64,000 bases of DNA from Lysobacter sp. GTDB lineage: Bacteria; Pseudomonadota; Gammaproteobacteria; Xanthomonadales; Xanthomonadaceae. The stretch spans positions 62,001 to 126,000 of the forward strand of contig JAHCAU010000009.1 of assembly GCA_019634715.1 (NCBI GenBank), written 5' to 3'. Each line of letters opens with the position of its first letter. Position 1 is the stretch's first letter. Positions 32,295-40,971 of the stretch are shown piece by piece. The notes beneath the pieces are model-generated. The model had not been told where the DNA came from, ran no database searches, and saw only the letters and a list, made by a program, of their open reading frames with translations. The position numbers and the translations under genes are program-made.

Positions 32295-33026
32295 ATGAAC
32301 ACGACCTCCCATGACCTGATCGCCGCGCCCGCCCGTGTGCGGGTGCCCGTCGCCGGTACGTCCGTCTCCGGCCATTTCCCGGTCCGCCGCGTGTACTGCG
32401 TGGGCCGCAACTTCGCCGACCATGCCCGCGAGATGGGCGCCACGGCCCCGGCCTCGAAGGCCGATCGCGGCACGCCGGTATTCTTCCTCAAGCCGACCGA
32501 CAGCCTGGTGCAGGACGGCGTGGCGCACTACCCGCCCGGCACGCAGGACCTGCACCACGAGATCGAGCTGGTCGTCGCGCTGGGCGAAGACGCGCTGCCC
32601 GGAGTGCTCGCACCCGAGGACGCCGGGCGCCTGGTGTTCGCCTACGGCATCGGCCTGGACCTGACCCGCCGCGACCTGCAGGCCGCCGCCAAGGCCAAGG
32701 GACTGCCCTGGGACACCGGCAAGTCCTTCGACGAGGCCGCGCCGATCAGTGCGCTGATCCCGGCCGCCGAGATCGGCGACCTCGCCCCGCGCACGCTGTC
32801 GCTGAAGGTCAACGGCGCGCTGCGCCAGCAATCGACCCTGGACATGCTGATCTGGGACGTGCCGGAGATCCTGCACGAACTGTCGAAGCTCTACGCGCTG
32901 AAGGCCGGCGACCTGGTCTTCATGGGCACGCCCGCCGGCGTGGCCGCGCTGCAGCCGGGCGATGTCTGCGAAGGCGCGCTCGACGACCTGCTGCGCCTGC
33001 ACTGCCGGATCGCGCCGCCGCGCTGA
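32295..33026 (+). CDS. Fumarylacetoacetate hydrolase family protein (fumarylpyruvate hydrolase-like)
   Basis: The product has 243 residues. The FAH fold is shown by VYCVGRNFADHAREMG, FFLKPTDSL, metal ligands in HHEIELVVALG and GLDLTRRDLQ, then PWDTGKSFDEAAPISAL and FMGTPAGVAAL. Enzymes of this size cleave fumarylpyruvate or acylpyruvates, or act as oxaloacetate decarboxylase or tautomerase; the substrate cannot be read from sequence alone. No gentisate or homogentisate genes are adjacent. Confidence 0.9.
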   Translation: MNTTSHDLIAAPARVRVPVAGTSVSGHFPVRRVYCVGRNFADHAREMGATAPASKADRGTPVFFLKPTDSLVQDGVAHYPPGTQDLHHEIELVVALGEDALPGVLAPEDAGRLVFAYGIGLDLTRRDLQAAAKAKGLPWDTGKSFDEAAPISALIPAAEIGDLAPRTLSLKVNGALRQQSTLDMLIWDVPEILHELSKLYALKAGDLVFMGTPAGVAALQPGDVCEGALDDLLRLHCRIAPPR

Positions 33027-33094
33027 GGCGGCGATCCGCGACCCGCGCGAAGCGACTAGACTGATCCGCACATCGATCCGGAGGAGCGCCATCC

Positions 33095-33508
33095 ATGGGC
33101 ATCATGAGTGAGTTCAGAGAGTTCGCGGTCAAGGGCAACGTGATCGACCTCGCGGTCGGCGTCATCATCGGCGGCGCATTCGGCAAGATCGTCACCGTGC
33201 TCGTCGACAAGGTCATCATGCCGCCGATCGGCCTGCTGATCGGTGGCGTCGATTTCTCGAAATGGGTGATCACGCTGCAGGCGGCCTCGGTCGACGCCGA
33301 TGGCAACGAGATCCCCGCCGTCGCCATCGGCATCGGCGAATTCCTCAATGCCGGCATCCAGTTCCTCATCCTCGCGTTCGCGATCTTCCTGATGGTCAAG
33401 GCGATCAATCGCCTGCGCCGCGAGGAAACGGCCGCACCCGCAGCGCCGCCCGAACCCAGCGAGGAAGTCCTGCTCCTGCGCGACATCCGCGACTCGCTGC
33501 AGAAGTGA
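33095..33508 (+). CDS. mscL: Large-conductance mechanosensitive channel MscL
   Basis: The product has 137 residues, the usual length. The N-terminal helix [29 protein letters not shown] (described in pieces: [24 protein letters not shown]), a periplasmic loop and a second helix ([21 protein letters not shown]) are typical, and the C-terminal bundle [12 protein letters not shown] is present. It opens under membrane tension to release solutes in hypo-osmotic shock. GGAGGAG 8 bases before ATG 33095 supports this start; M4 is an alternative. Confidence 0.96.
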   Translation: MGIMSEFREFAVKGNVIDLAVGVIIGGAFGKIVTVLVDKVIMPPIGLLIGGVDFSKWVITLQAASVDADGNEIPAVAIGIGEFLNAGIQFLILAFAIFLMVKAINRLRREETAAPAAPPEPSEEVLLLRDIRDSLQK

Positions 33509-33636
33509 ACATACTCGCGTAACGCGGCGACTTGATCGTTTCCGGCGGGAAACGCCGTGTGCGATCCGGCAACCACCCGGCGAAGCCGCGGGCTGCTACG
33601 CTCGCGGCTTCCTCTTTTTTCGACCGGGAATCGCCC

Positions 33637-35079
33637 ATGCGTTCGAGCCTGTCGCTGGTCGCCGCCATCGCCCTGGCGGTGTCGTCCACCGCTTTCGCCG
33701 CCACGCCTTCGGGCGCGGGCGTTCCCGAAACGCGCATTCCCGACAAGGCTTTCGCCCACGCCGGCCCGCTGCGCGACGCGACCCTGCAGGACGGCACCGC
33801 ATGGCAGGTGCTCGAATCGCTGACCACCGAAATCGGCCCGCGCCTGGCCGGCAGCGAGGCCGATGCCCGGGCTGTGCGCTGGGCCGAGGCGAAGTTCAAG
33901 GCCCTGGGCTACGACAAGGTCTGGCTGCAACCGGTGACCTTTCCGAAGTGGGTGCGCCGCAGCGAATCCGCGGCCGTGGTCGGCGACCATGCGCAGCCGC
34001 TCACGCTCACGGCGCTCGGCGGCAGTCCGGCCGGCACGGTCGAGGCCGAAGTGGTGCGCTTCGCCGATCTCGCCGCGCTGGAAGCCACGCCGTCCGGCTC
34101 GCTGGCCGGCAAGATCGCCTTCGTCGACTACCGCATGGAGCGCTCGCGCGACGGCAGCGGCTACGGCCCGGGCAGCCGCGTGCGCAGTCGCGGCCCGTCG
34201 GCGGCGATCCGCGCCGGTGCTGCTGCTATCGTGATGCGCTCGGCCGGCACCGACAGCCACCGCAACCCGCACACCGGCATCACCCGCTTCGACGATGGCC
34301 TGACACCGATTCCTTCGGCCGCGCTGTCGGTACCCGACGCCGACCAGCTCACACGCCTGCTCGCGCTGAACAAGCCGATCCGGCTGCGCGTCGCGCTCGA
34401 CTGCGGCTGGGACGGCACGGCCACCTCGCACAACGTCATCGGCGAAGTCACCGGCAGCCACCGCACGCTGCGCAATGAAGTCGTCGTCATCGGCGGCCAT
34501 CTCGATTCGTGGGACCTCGGCACCGGCGCGGTCGACGACGGCGCCGGCGTGGCGATCACCATGGCCGCGGGCCATCTCATCGCGAAGCTGCCGAAGGCGC
34601 AGCGCCCGGCACGCACGATCCGCGTCATCGCGTTCGCCAACGAGGAGCAGGGCCTGTACGGCGGCAAGGTCTACGCCGAGTCGCAGAAGGCCGCGATCGC
34701 CGCGCACCAGCTCGTCGCCGAAAGCGACTTCGGCGCCGGACGCATCTACGCCTTCAACACCAGCGCCCCGCCGCACGCCAGGGCCGCATCCGCGCGCATC
34801 GCCGAGGCGCTGAAGCCACTGGGCATCGAGGCGATGGCCAAGGGCGGCCCCGGCCCGGACGTCGGCCCGATCGCCGCGCTCGGCGCCGCCTGGGCCTGGC
34901 TGGGCCAGGACGGCACCGATTATTTCGACCTGCACCACACCCCCGACGACACGCTGGACAAGGTCGACCCCGCCGCCTTGGCACAGAACACCGCCGCCTA
35001 TGCTGTGTTCGCCTACCTCGCGGCCTCGGCCGAAGGTGGTTTCGGCAGCGCACCGAAGACCGAGGCGGAGAACCCCTGA
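33637..35079 (+). CDS. Secreted M28-family zinc aminopeptidase
   Basis: The product has 480 residues. The signal peptide is at residues 1-21 (SLVAAIALAVSSTAFA). A PA-like insert lies around 130-245. The M28 metal site is GGHLDSWDLGTGAVDDGAG, AFANEEQG, AESDFGAGR and LHHTPDDTLDKVD, giving His, Asp, Glu and His ligands. It should hydrolyse N-terminal residues from peptides in the periplasm or medium. The start is ATG 33637; upstream in-frame sequence lacks a signal peptide. It is monocistronic by context. Confidence 0.92.
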   Translation: MRSSLSLVAAIALAVSSTAFAATPSGAGVPETRIPDKAFAHAGPLRDATLQDGTAWQVLESLTTEIGPRLAGSEADARAVRWAEAKFKALGYDKVWLQPVTFPKWVRRSESAAVVGDHAQPLTLTALGGSPAGTVEAEVVRFADLAALEATPSGSLAGKIAFVDYRMERSRDGSGYGPGSRVRSRGPSAAIRAGAAAIVMRSAGTDSHRNPHTGITRFDDGLTPIPSAALSVPDADQLTRLLALNKPIRLRVALDCGWDGTATSHNVIGEVTGSHRTLRNEVVVIGGHLDSWDLGTGAVDDGAGVAITMAAGHLIAKLPKAQRPARTIRVIAFANEEQGLYGGKVYAESQKAAIAAHQLVAESDFGAGRIYAFNTSAPPHARAASARIAEALKPLGIEAMAKGGPGPDVGPIAALGAAWAWLGQDGTDYFDLHHTPDDTLDKVDPAALAQNTAAYAVFAYLAASAEGGFGSAPKTEAENP

Positions 35080-35212
35080 GGCCACGGCATCCGCCAGGAG
35101 ATGCCGAACTGATGCAGGCCATCGCCCCGCCCCGGGCTTAGGATTCACGGAATACCGATTGCGGCCCGCGTGCCGCGACCGCAATCGACACGATCACGAC
35201 AAGGAGCGAACG

Positions 35213-35890
35213 ATGGCCTTCCCCACCGCAGTCAATGCCCAGATCACCGATGCCGTCACGCAGAGCAACGTGAAGGTCGTCGGCGAGGCCCCAGCCATCG
35301 CGATGGGTTCGATCTACCAGAGCCTCGCGCACTCGACCGGCATCCTGTTCGAGAACGCGGTCGCGGCGCAGCAGCAGATGAACACCATCGCGCAGGCCGC
35401 AGCCAACCAGGGCGTGATCCAGATCTACAGCCTCGACACCACGGCCGCCGCGGGCGCGACCGACAAGGTCGCGCAGACCGGGGTCGCCGACAACCTGGCC
35501 AGCCTGCTGACCGTGCTGAATGCGTTCCGCGGCGAACGGCTGGCCGCCGCGCCCGAAGCGCTGCAGGCAAGCACGGCCGAGGTCGCCGGGGAGCGTGCCC
35601 AAGGCCGCAGCGAAGACGGATACGCCGGCCTCGCCGACGCAGTGAAGGATGCGGTGCGTTTTTCCAACGACACCGTGCTCGGCAACGCCGACGCGTTCAA
35701 TGCCGCCCTGCGCCAGTGCACGGACAGTTTCGTCCTCGCACTCGAGCGGATCCAGCAGGCGCAGGCCGAAACGCTGCGCCGCATGCTGCTGGACGCCCTG
35801 ATGGTGGCGATCGCGAAGGCGCTGCTGCGGGAACCGGAGCGCGCGAAGGCGTACGAAGAGGCGCTGCAGGCGGTCAAGCGGGCGGGATGA
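35213..35890 (+). CDS. RebB-family (R-body) protein with C-terminal extension
   Basis: The product has 225 residues; AAGGAG precedes ATG 35213. Residues 1-85 match RebB proteins closely in character: AFPTAVNAQITDAVTQSNVK, APAIAMGSIYQSLAHSTGI, NAVAAQQQMNTIAQAAANQG and IYSLDTTAA. RebB-type proteins polymerise into R-bodies, coiled ribbons linked to a killing trait in Caedibacter and found in many proteobacteria. Residues 100-225 are an additional mostly helical region ending in a charged tail. No further reb genes are adjacent, so it is a solitary copy. Assembly into an R-body alone is uncertain. Confidence 0.82.
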   Translation: MAFPTAVNAQITDAVTQSNVKVVGEAPAIAMGSIYQSLAHSTGILFENAVAAQQQMNTIAQAAANQGVIQIYSLDTTAAAGATDKVAQTGVADNLASLLTVLNAFRGERLAAAPEALQASTAEVAGERAQGRSEDGYAGLADAVKDAVRFSNDTVLGNADAFNAALRQCTDSFVLALERIQQAQAETLRRMLLDALMVAIAKALLREPERAKAYEEALQAVKRAG

Positions 35891-35906
35891 GTCGCAATAC
35901 GTGCAG

Positions 35907-35977
35907 ATAGGGTGCGGTTCACCGCACCGTTTTTTCCGTCGCCTGGACGAAAAACGGTGCGGCCAGCCGCACCCTAT
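35907..35977. repeat. REP-like inverted repeat, copy A (convergent gene ends)
   Basis: Arms 35907-35934 and 35950-35977 pair over 28 bases with three mismatches. Each arm is itself a hairpin (GGTGCGG/CCGCACC). T-runs flank the centre. It lies between the rebB-like gene and the convergent TrmH-type gene, and the stop of the latter is inside it. The right arm matches copy B at 37762-37836. It probably acts as a bidirectional terminator. Confidence 0.8.
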
Positions 35978-36783
35978 GTCCTGCTCCGCGCCCAAGCCGC
36001 CAGCAAGACCGCCGTCGCTGCGGCGACGTTGAGACTTTCCACGGCACCGCTGCCGGGAATCGACAAACGCAGGTCGCAGGCCTTTGCGAGCTCGGCATCC
36101 ATGCCCTCGCCTTCGGCGCCGAGCACGTAGACCAGGCGCTGCGGCAGCTTCGCGGAGAACGGATCGGTGCCGCCGCGCACCACCGTGGCAGCGAGCGAAA
36201 AACCGGCCCCGCGCAGCTGCGCCATGGCGTTGTCCTCGCGGCCGAGGCGCACGAAGGGCACGGCCTCGGCGCCGCCTTCGGCCACGCGCGCGGCGGCGCC
36301 GGACAGGGTGAGCGTCGAATGCTTCGGGATGAGCACGGCGCTCACGCCGAAATGCGCAGCGGAACGCAGGATCGCGCCGAGGTTGTGCGGGTTGCCCACG
36401 CCATCGAGCCACAGCGCGCAGCACGGACCGGCAGGCAGGTCGCGCAGCCAGGCGGTGAGCGAGGCCGGCTCCTCGCGCAGCACGTCGGCGACCACGCCTT
36501 CGTGGTGCGCGCTGGCGGCGAGCTTCTGCAGGTCGGCCGGGTCGACCACGCGATAACCGACGCGGTTGGCGACGCACCACTTCAGCAAGGGCTGGAGCTG
36601 GGGAATCCGCGCTTCGGCCAGATAGAGCTTGCGGATGGCCTGCGGCCGGTGTTCGAACACGGCACGGACGGCATTGAGCCCATGGATGCGCAGTTCGGCG
36701 TCGCGTTGCGCGCGTGCGCCGCTGCGCGGGCCGTCGCCGGAGGACGACGACTGGAATTTCTCGTACGGGGATCGATCGGACAT
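35974..36783 (-). CDS. TrmH/SpoU-family RNA 2'-O-methyltransferase (YfiF/RlmB-like)
   Basis: The product has 269 residues from MSDRSPYEKF. SpoU motifs: DGVGNPHNLGAILRSAAHFG, VYVLGAEGEGM and LSIPGSGAVESLNVAAATAV (knot and SAM site). The N-terminal part (LRIHGLNAVRAVFEHRPQAI) is the substrate-binding domain seen in RlmB and YfiF. It transfers a methyl group to a ribose of rRNA or tRNA. Which nucleotide is not evident; the overall layout with the long N-terminus is nearer YfiF. Confidence 0.88.
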   Translation of the reverse strand: MSDRSPYEKFQSSSSGDGPRSGARAQRDAELRIHGLNAVRAVFEHRPQAIRKLYLAEARIPQLQPLLKWCVANRVGYRVVDPADLQKLAASAHHEGVVADVLREEPASLTAWLRDLPAGPCCALWLDGVGNPHNLGAILRSAAHFGVSAVLIPKHSTLTLSGAAARVAEGGAEAVPFVRLGREDNAMAQLRGAGFSLAATVVRGGTDPFSAKLPQRLVYVLGAEGEGMDAELAKACDLRLSIPGSGAVESLNVAAATAVLLAAWARSRT

Positions 36784-36837
36784 GGCGGGCATTCTACGCG
36801 CTGCGGCGGGAGCGCCGCGGCGGTCACGGCCCGGCCA

Positions 36838-37194
36838 TCACGGCCGGAACAGGAACCACGCGCCGGCCAGGGCAACCGCGACGATCAGCCAGATGGCCAA
36901 GCTGCGGCCGCCGGCATCGCCGGGCATGACGGTCGGCGTGCGATGGCCCGCCAGAATGGTTTCGGTACGTTCCCGGTTCTCGCGCTGCCCCTCGGTCTCG
37001 GGCTGCAGGTGCGGCCCGCTGTGGCTGCCCGTGCGTCGTGCCTGCTCCACCTGCGCCGCGATCTTCTGGATCATCTCCATCGCGGACCTCAGGTCGCCGC
37101 CGGTCGCCTCGCGCACCAGCTTGATCGCTTCCATCCTGTCGCCGCGCTGCAGGGCCTGCATCACCGCCTGCGGCACTTCAGATGCCCTGGACAT
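36838..37194 (-). CDS. Tail-anchored protein with L7/L12 C-terminal-like domain
   Basis: The product has 118 residues. Residues 10-45 (AVMQALQRGDRMEAIKLVREATGGDLRSAMEMI, seen in pieces) resemble the ribosomal L7/L12 C-terminal fold found in several small bacterial proteins. A polar linker follows, and then a single C-terminal membrane helix (SLAIWLIVAVALAGAWFLF). It is probably tail-anchored in the inner membrane with a cytosolic domain. Function unknown. It is divergent from the macrodomain gene with 62 bases between starts. Confidence 0.68.
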   Translation of the reverse strand: MSRASEVPQAVMQALQRGDRMEAIKLVREATGGDLRSAMEMIQKIAAQVEQARRTGSHSGPHLQPETEGQRENRERTETILAGHRTPTVMPGDAGGRSLAIWLIVAVALAGAWFLFRP

Positions 37195-37256
37195 GGACGT
37201 TCCCCTCCGAACCGGTTCCGGTGCAGCATAGCGCGCCGACGCCCCGGCCACCCGCC

Positions 37257-37766
37257 ATGTCCATCGAGATCCTGCAAACCGACATCACCACCCTCGACGT
37301 GGATGCCATCGTCAACGCCGCAAACCGGGCGCTGGCCGGTGGCGGTGGCGTCGACGGCGCCATCCATCGCGCCGCCGGCCCGGCGCTGTCGGCCGCCTGC
37401 AAGGCCATTCCCATGGTGTGGCCCTTCGTCCGCTGCCCCACCGGCGAGGCCCGGATCACGCCCGGCTTCGACCTCCCGGCACGCTGGATCATCCATGCGG
37501 TCGGTCCGGTCTGGTCCGGCGGGCGTGAAGGCGAACCGGATCTGCTGGCCTCGTGCTATCGCAATGCGCTCGCATTGGCGCAGGCGCACGACATCGCCTC
37601 GATCGCCTTCCCGGCGATCAGCTGCGGCGTGTTCGGTTATCCGCCGGACCAGGCCGTCGACATTGCGGTGCGCATGGTGCGCGCACATGCGCCGGATGGC
37701 ATGCACGTGGTGTTCTGCCTGTTCGACGATGCGATGGCGTCACGTTATCGCACGGCGCTCGAATAG
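37257..37766 (+). CDS. Macrodomain protein (O-acetyl-ADP-ribose deacetylase-like)
   Basis: The product has 169 residues, a stand-alone macrodomain. Motifs: DAIVNAANRALAGGGGVDGAIH (ADP-ribose loop, split), GEARITPGFDLPARWIIHAVGP and FPAISCGVFGYPPDQA. Members like YmdB remove O-acetyl from ADP-ribose and can hydrolyse ADP-ribosylated proteins. The catalytic Asn and Asp of the first loop are present. The stop TAG is part of the arm of a palindromic repeat. Confidence 0.92.
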   Translation: MSIEILQTDITTLDVDAIVNAANRALAGGGGVDGAIHRAAGPALSAACKAIPMVWPFVRCPTGEARITPGFDLPARWIIHAVGPVWSGGREGEPDLLASCYRNALALAQAHDIASIAFPAISCGVFGYPPDQAVDIAVRMVRAHAPDGMHVVFCLFDDAMASRYRTALE

Positions 37767-37836
37767 GGTGCGATTCATCGCACCTGCTTTTGTCGTCGCG
37801 ACAATGAAAAAGCGGTGCGGCCAGCCGCACCCTATT
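37762..37836. repeat. REP-like inverted repeat, copy B (convergent gene ends)
   Basis: Starts AATAGGGTGCG and ends GCCGCACCCTATT. The right arm is nearly identical over 24 bases to copy A at 35950-35977, while the left arm and centre are more diverged. It again sits between two convergent genes (macrodomain and RND pump), touching the stop of one. Confidence 0.78.
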
Positions 37837-37845
37837 GTGGAACGG

Positions 37846-40800
37846 TCAATGCCCACCCACCGGCGGCGTCTCCGACTCCAGCTTCTCCAGCGCGTGCTTC
37901 ACCGCTTCCGGCGAACGCGTGTAGGGCGCGAGGCGACGATAGAACGCGGGCACCACGAACAGCGAGAGCAGAGTCGAGAAGGCGACGCCGAAGATCACCA
38001 CGATGCCGATCGTGAAGCGGCTGGCCGAGCCGGGGCCGGCGGCGACCACCAGCGGCACGGCACCCATGATGGTCGCCACCGAGGTCATCAGGATCGGGCG
38101 CAGGCGCACGGCGCAGGCTTCGATGATCGCATCGCGCACCTCGCGGCCCTCGTCGCGCAACTGGTTGGCGAATTCGACGATGAGGATGCCGTTCTTCGCC
38201 GCGAGGCCGATGAGCATCACGATGCCGATCTGGCTGAAGAGGTTGAGGGTGCTGCCGACCAGCCACAGGCCGAGCAGCGCGCCGCCCACGCCCAGCGGCA
38301 CGGTCAGCATGATGACCACGGGATGCACGAAGCTCTCGAACTGCGCAGCCAGCACCAGGTACACCACCAGCAGCGCCAGCGCGAACGTCACCAGCACCGC
38401 ACCGCCGGCCTTCTGGAACTCGCGGGACTCGCCCTTCCAGTCGACCTGCGCGGTCGCCGGCAACTCCTCGCGCACCACCTGCTCGGCCCAGGCGATCGCG
38501 TCGCCCATGCGGTAGCCCGGCGCGAGGCCGGCGGAAATGGTGATCGCGCGCAGGCGGTTGAATCGGTTGAGGCTGCCGGCTTCGGCCAGTTCGGTCAGCG
38601 CGACCAGGTTCGACAGTGGAATCAGTTCGCCGTTGCCGCCGCGCACCTGGATCGCGGCCAGGTCCGCGGGCTCGGCGCGCAGCGCGCGGTCGGCCTGCAG
38701 AATCACGTCGTATTCCTCGCCGTTGTCGACGAAGGTGGTGACGCGGCGGCTGCCCATCATGGTTTCGAGCGTGCGCCCGATTTCGCTCACCGACACGCCG
38801 AGGTCGGCGGCGCGCGCCCGATCGATCATCACGCGCATCTGCGGCCGGGTTTCCTTGTAGTCGGAATCGGCGGCGAAGAAGTTCGGGTTCTTCTCCATCC
38901 GCGCCAGCACGCGGTCGCGCCATTGCGCGAGTTCGCCGTACTCGGGTCCGCCGAGCACGAGCTGGAAGGGCTGGCCGCCGCCGCGCGTGAGGCCGGTGCG
39001 CACCTGCGGGTTCACGCGCACGCCGGGCAGCGCGCCCACTTCCCTGCGCACCCGCTGCACGACGTCGTCGGTGCTGACCTCGCGGTTGCGCCAGTCGTGC
39101 AGGAACACGATCGCCTGGCCGGTGTGCATTTCCTCGCTGGCACCGAAACCGCCGGGCACGCGGGTGTTCACGCGCTGCAGCGGCTTGCCCTCGCCCACCA
39201 GTTCGAGCAGCGACTTCTCGACCTGTTGCACCTGGCCGACGGTGTAATCGAAGCCTGCGCCTTCCGGGCCGACGATCGACGCGAAGAACACGCCGCGGTC
39301 CTCCGGCGGCGCCAGTTCGCTGGGCACCAGCTTGAACAGGAAGAACGTGGCCGCGAGCGTCGCGATCATCAGGCCGCCGTACAGCCAGACGCGGTCCACC
39401 GTGCGCTGCAGCAGGCGGCGGTAGGCGTTCGACACGCGATCGAGGAAACGGGCGATGCCGGCATGGAAGCGGTTGGGCTTCTCGGCGTCGTGCGGGCGTA
39501 CCAGTTTCGACGACATCATCGGCGTCAGCGTCAGCGCGATCAGCGCCGAGATGGCCACGGCCGCGGCCAGCGCCACCGCCAGTTCGCGGAACAGGCGTCC
39601 GGTGTTGCCTTCGAGCAGGCCGATGGGCAGGAACACCGCGACCAGCACCGCCGTGGTGGAGATCACCGCGAACGCCACCTGCCGGGTGCCGCGCTTGGCC
39701 GCGACCAGCGCCGGCTCGCCGAGGTCCGCACGGCGCTGGATGTTCTCCAGCACGACGATGGCATCGTCGACCACCAGGCCGATGCACAGCACCAGCGCGA
39801 GCAGGGTCAGCAGGTTGATGGTGAAACCGAAGGCGTACAGCGCGATGAAGGCCGCGATCAGGCAGACCGGCACGGTCACCGCCGGAATCAGCGCGGCGCG
39901 CACGCTGCCGAGGAACAGCCAGATCACGATCAGCACCAGGGCGATGGCTTCGAACAGCGTGTACCACACGCGCTTGACCGCGGCCTCGATGAACACGGTG
40001 CTGTCGAAGGCGACGAAGATGCGTGTGCCTTCCGGCAGCGAGGCCTGGATGCGCTCGGCTTCGGCGCGCGCGGCCAGCGCCACGTCGAGGCTGTTGGCGG
40101 TGGAGGTCTTGACGATGCCGAGGCCGACGTTGGGTTCGCCGTTGCTGCGGAAATAGGCGCGGCGTTCGGACGAAGCCAGTTCGACCTTCGCCACATCGCC
40201 CAGGCGCACGACGTAGCCGTCGCTGCCCTTGCCCAGCGGGATCTGCGCGAAGTCCTCGGGCTTGCGATAGCTGCGCTCGACGCGCAGGGTGAAGTCGCGG
40301 TCCTGCGATTCGATGCGGCCGGCCGGCAGTTCGACGTTCTCGCGACGCAATGCGTTCTCGGCATCGGCGGCGGTCAGACCGCGCGCGGCCAGCGCATCGC
40401 GGTTGAGCCACACGCGCATCGCGTAGCGCTGCTGGCCGCCGACGCGGATCTGCGACACGCCGTTGAGCGCGGACAGGCGGTCGACGACATAGCGCTCGGC
40501 ATAATCGGTCAGTTGAAGCGTATCCATCGCGGTCGAACTCATGTTCAACCACAGGATCACTTCGGAATCGCTGTCGGCCTTCTGCACTTCCGGCGGATCG
40601 GCTTCCACCGGCAACCGGCCGACCACGCGGCTGATCGCATCGCGCACGTCGTTGGCGGCGGCCTCGATATCGCGCTCCAGGGTGAATTCGATGGTCACCG
40701 AGGCGCGTCCGTTCACGCTGCGCGACTGCAGGGTCTCGATCCCCTCGATGCCGGCAAGGGCATCCTCCAGCACCTGGGTGACGCGCGTCTCGACCACGCC

Positions 40801-40968
40801 GGCCGATGCGCCGGGATAGGTCACGTCCACCGACACCACCGGCGGGTCGATCGCCGGCAGTTCGCGCAGGGTGAGTCGCGAATAGGACATCAGGCCGACC
40901 ACGATCAGCAGGAGGCTGAGCACGGTCGCGAAGACCGGACGTTCGATCGAGACGTCGGAGATGCGCAT
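37846..40968 (-). CDS. RND efflux pump inner-membrane transporter
   Basis: The product has 1040 residues, full HAE1-like length. N-terminal ISDVSIERPVFATVLSLLL, two large periplasmic loops, and 12 expected helices. The proton-relay GLVVDDAIVVLENI in helix 4 has both Asp, and Lys is in GLAAKNGILIVEFA. It exports small molecules in exchange for protons with the adaptor encoded 3 bases upstream. Substrates cannot be predicted. No outer-membrane factor gene is present, so it would use a shared TolC-type channel. Confidence 0.94.
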   Translation of the reverse strand: MRISDVSIERPVFATVLSLLLIVVGLMSYSRLTLRELPAIDPPVVSVDVTYPGASAGVVETRVTQVLEDALAGIEGIETLQSRSVNGRASVTIEFTLERDIEAAANDVRDAISRVVGRLPVEADPPEVQKADSDSEVILWLNMSSTAMDTLQLTDYAERYVVDRLSALNGVSQIRVGGQQRYAMRVWLNRDALAARGLTAADAENALRRENVELPAGRIESQDRDFTLRVERSYRKPEDFAQIPLGKGSDGYVVRLGDVAKVELASSERRAYFRSNGEPNVGLGIVKTSTANSLDVALAARAEAERIQASLPEGTRIFVAFDSTVFIEAAVKRVWYTLFEAIALVLIVIWLFLGSVRAALIPAVTVPVCLIAAFIALYAFGFTINLLTLLALVLCIGLVVDDAIVVLENIQRRADLGEPALVAAKRGTRQVAFAVISTTAVLVAVFLPIGLLEGNTGRLFRELAVALAAAVAISALIALTLTPMMSSKLVRPHDAEKPNRFHAGIARFLDRVSNAYRRLLQRTVDRVWLYGGLMIATLAATFFLFKLVPSELAPPEDRGVFFASIVGPEGAGFDYTVGQVQQVEKSLLELVGEGKPLQRVNTRVPGGFGASEEMHTGQAIVFLHDWRNREVSTDDVVQRVRREVGALPGVRVNPQVRTGLTRGGGQPFQLVLGGPEYGELAQWRDRVLARMEKNPNFFAADSDYKETRPQMRVMIDRARAADLGVSVSEIGRTLETMMGSRRVTTFVDNGEEYDVILQADRALRAEPADLAAIQVRGGNGELIPLSNLVALTELAEAGSLNRFNRLRAITISAGLAPGYRMGDAIAWAEQVVREELPATAQVDWKGESREFQKAGGAVLVTFALALLVVYLVLAAQFESFVHPVVIMLTVPLGVGGALLGLWLVGSTLNLFSQIGIVMLIGLAAKNGILIVEFANQLRDEGREVRDAIIEACAVRLRPILMTSVATIMGAVPLVVAAGPGSASRFTIGIVVIFGVAFSTLLSLFVVPAFYRRLAPYTRSPEAVKHALEKLESETPPVGGH

Positions 40969-40971
40969 GGG

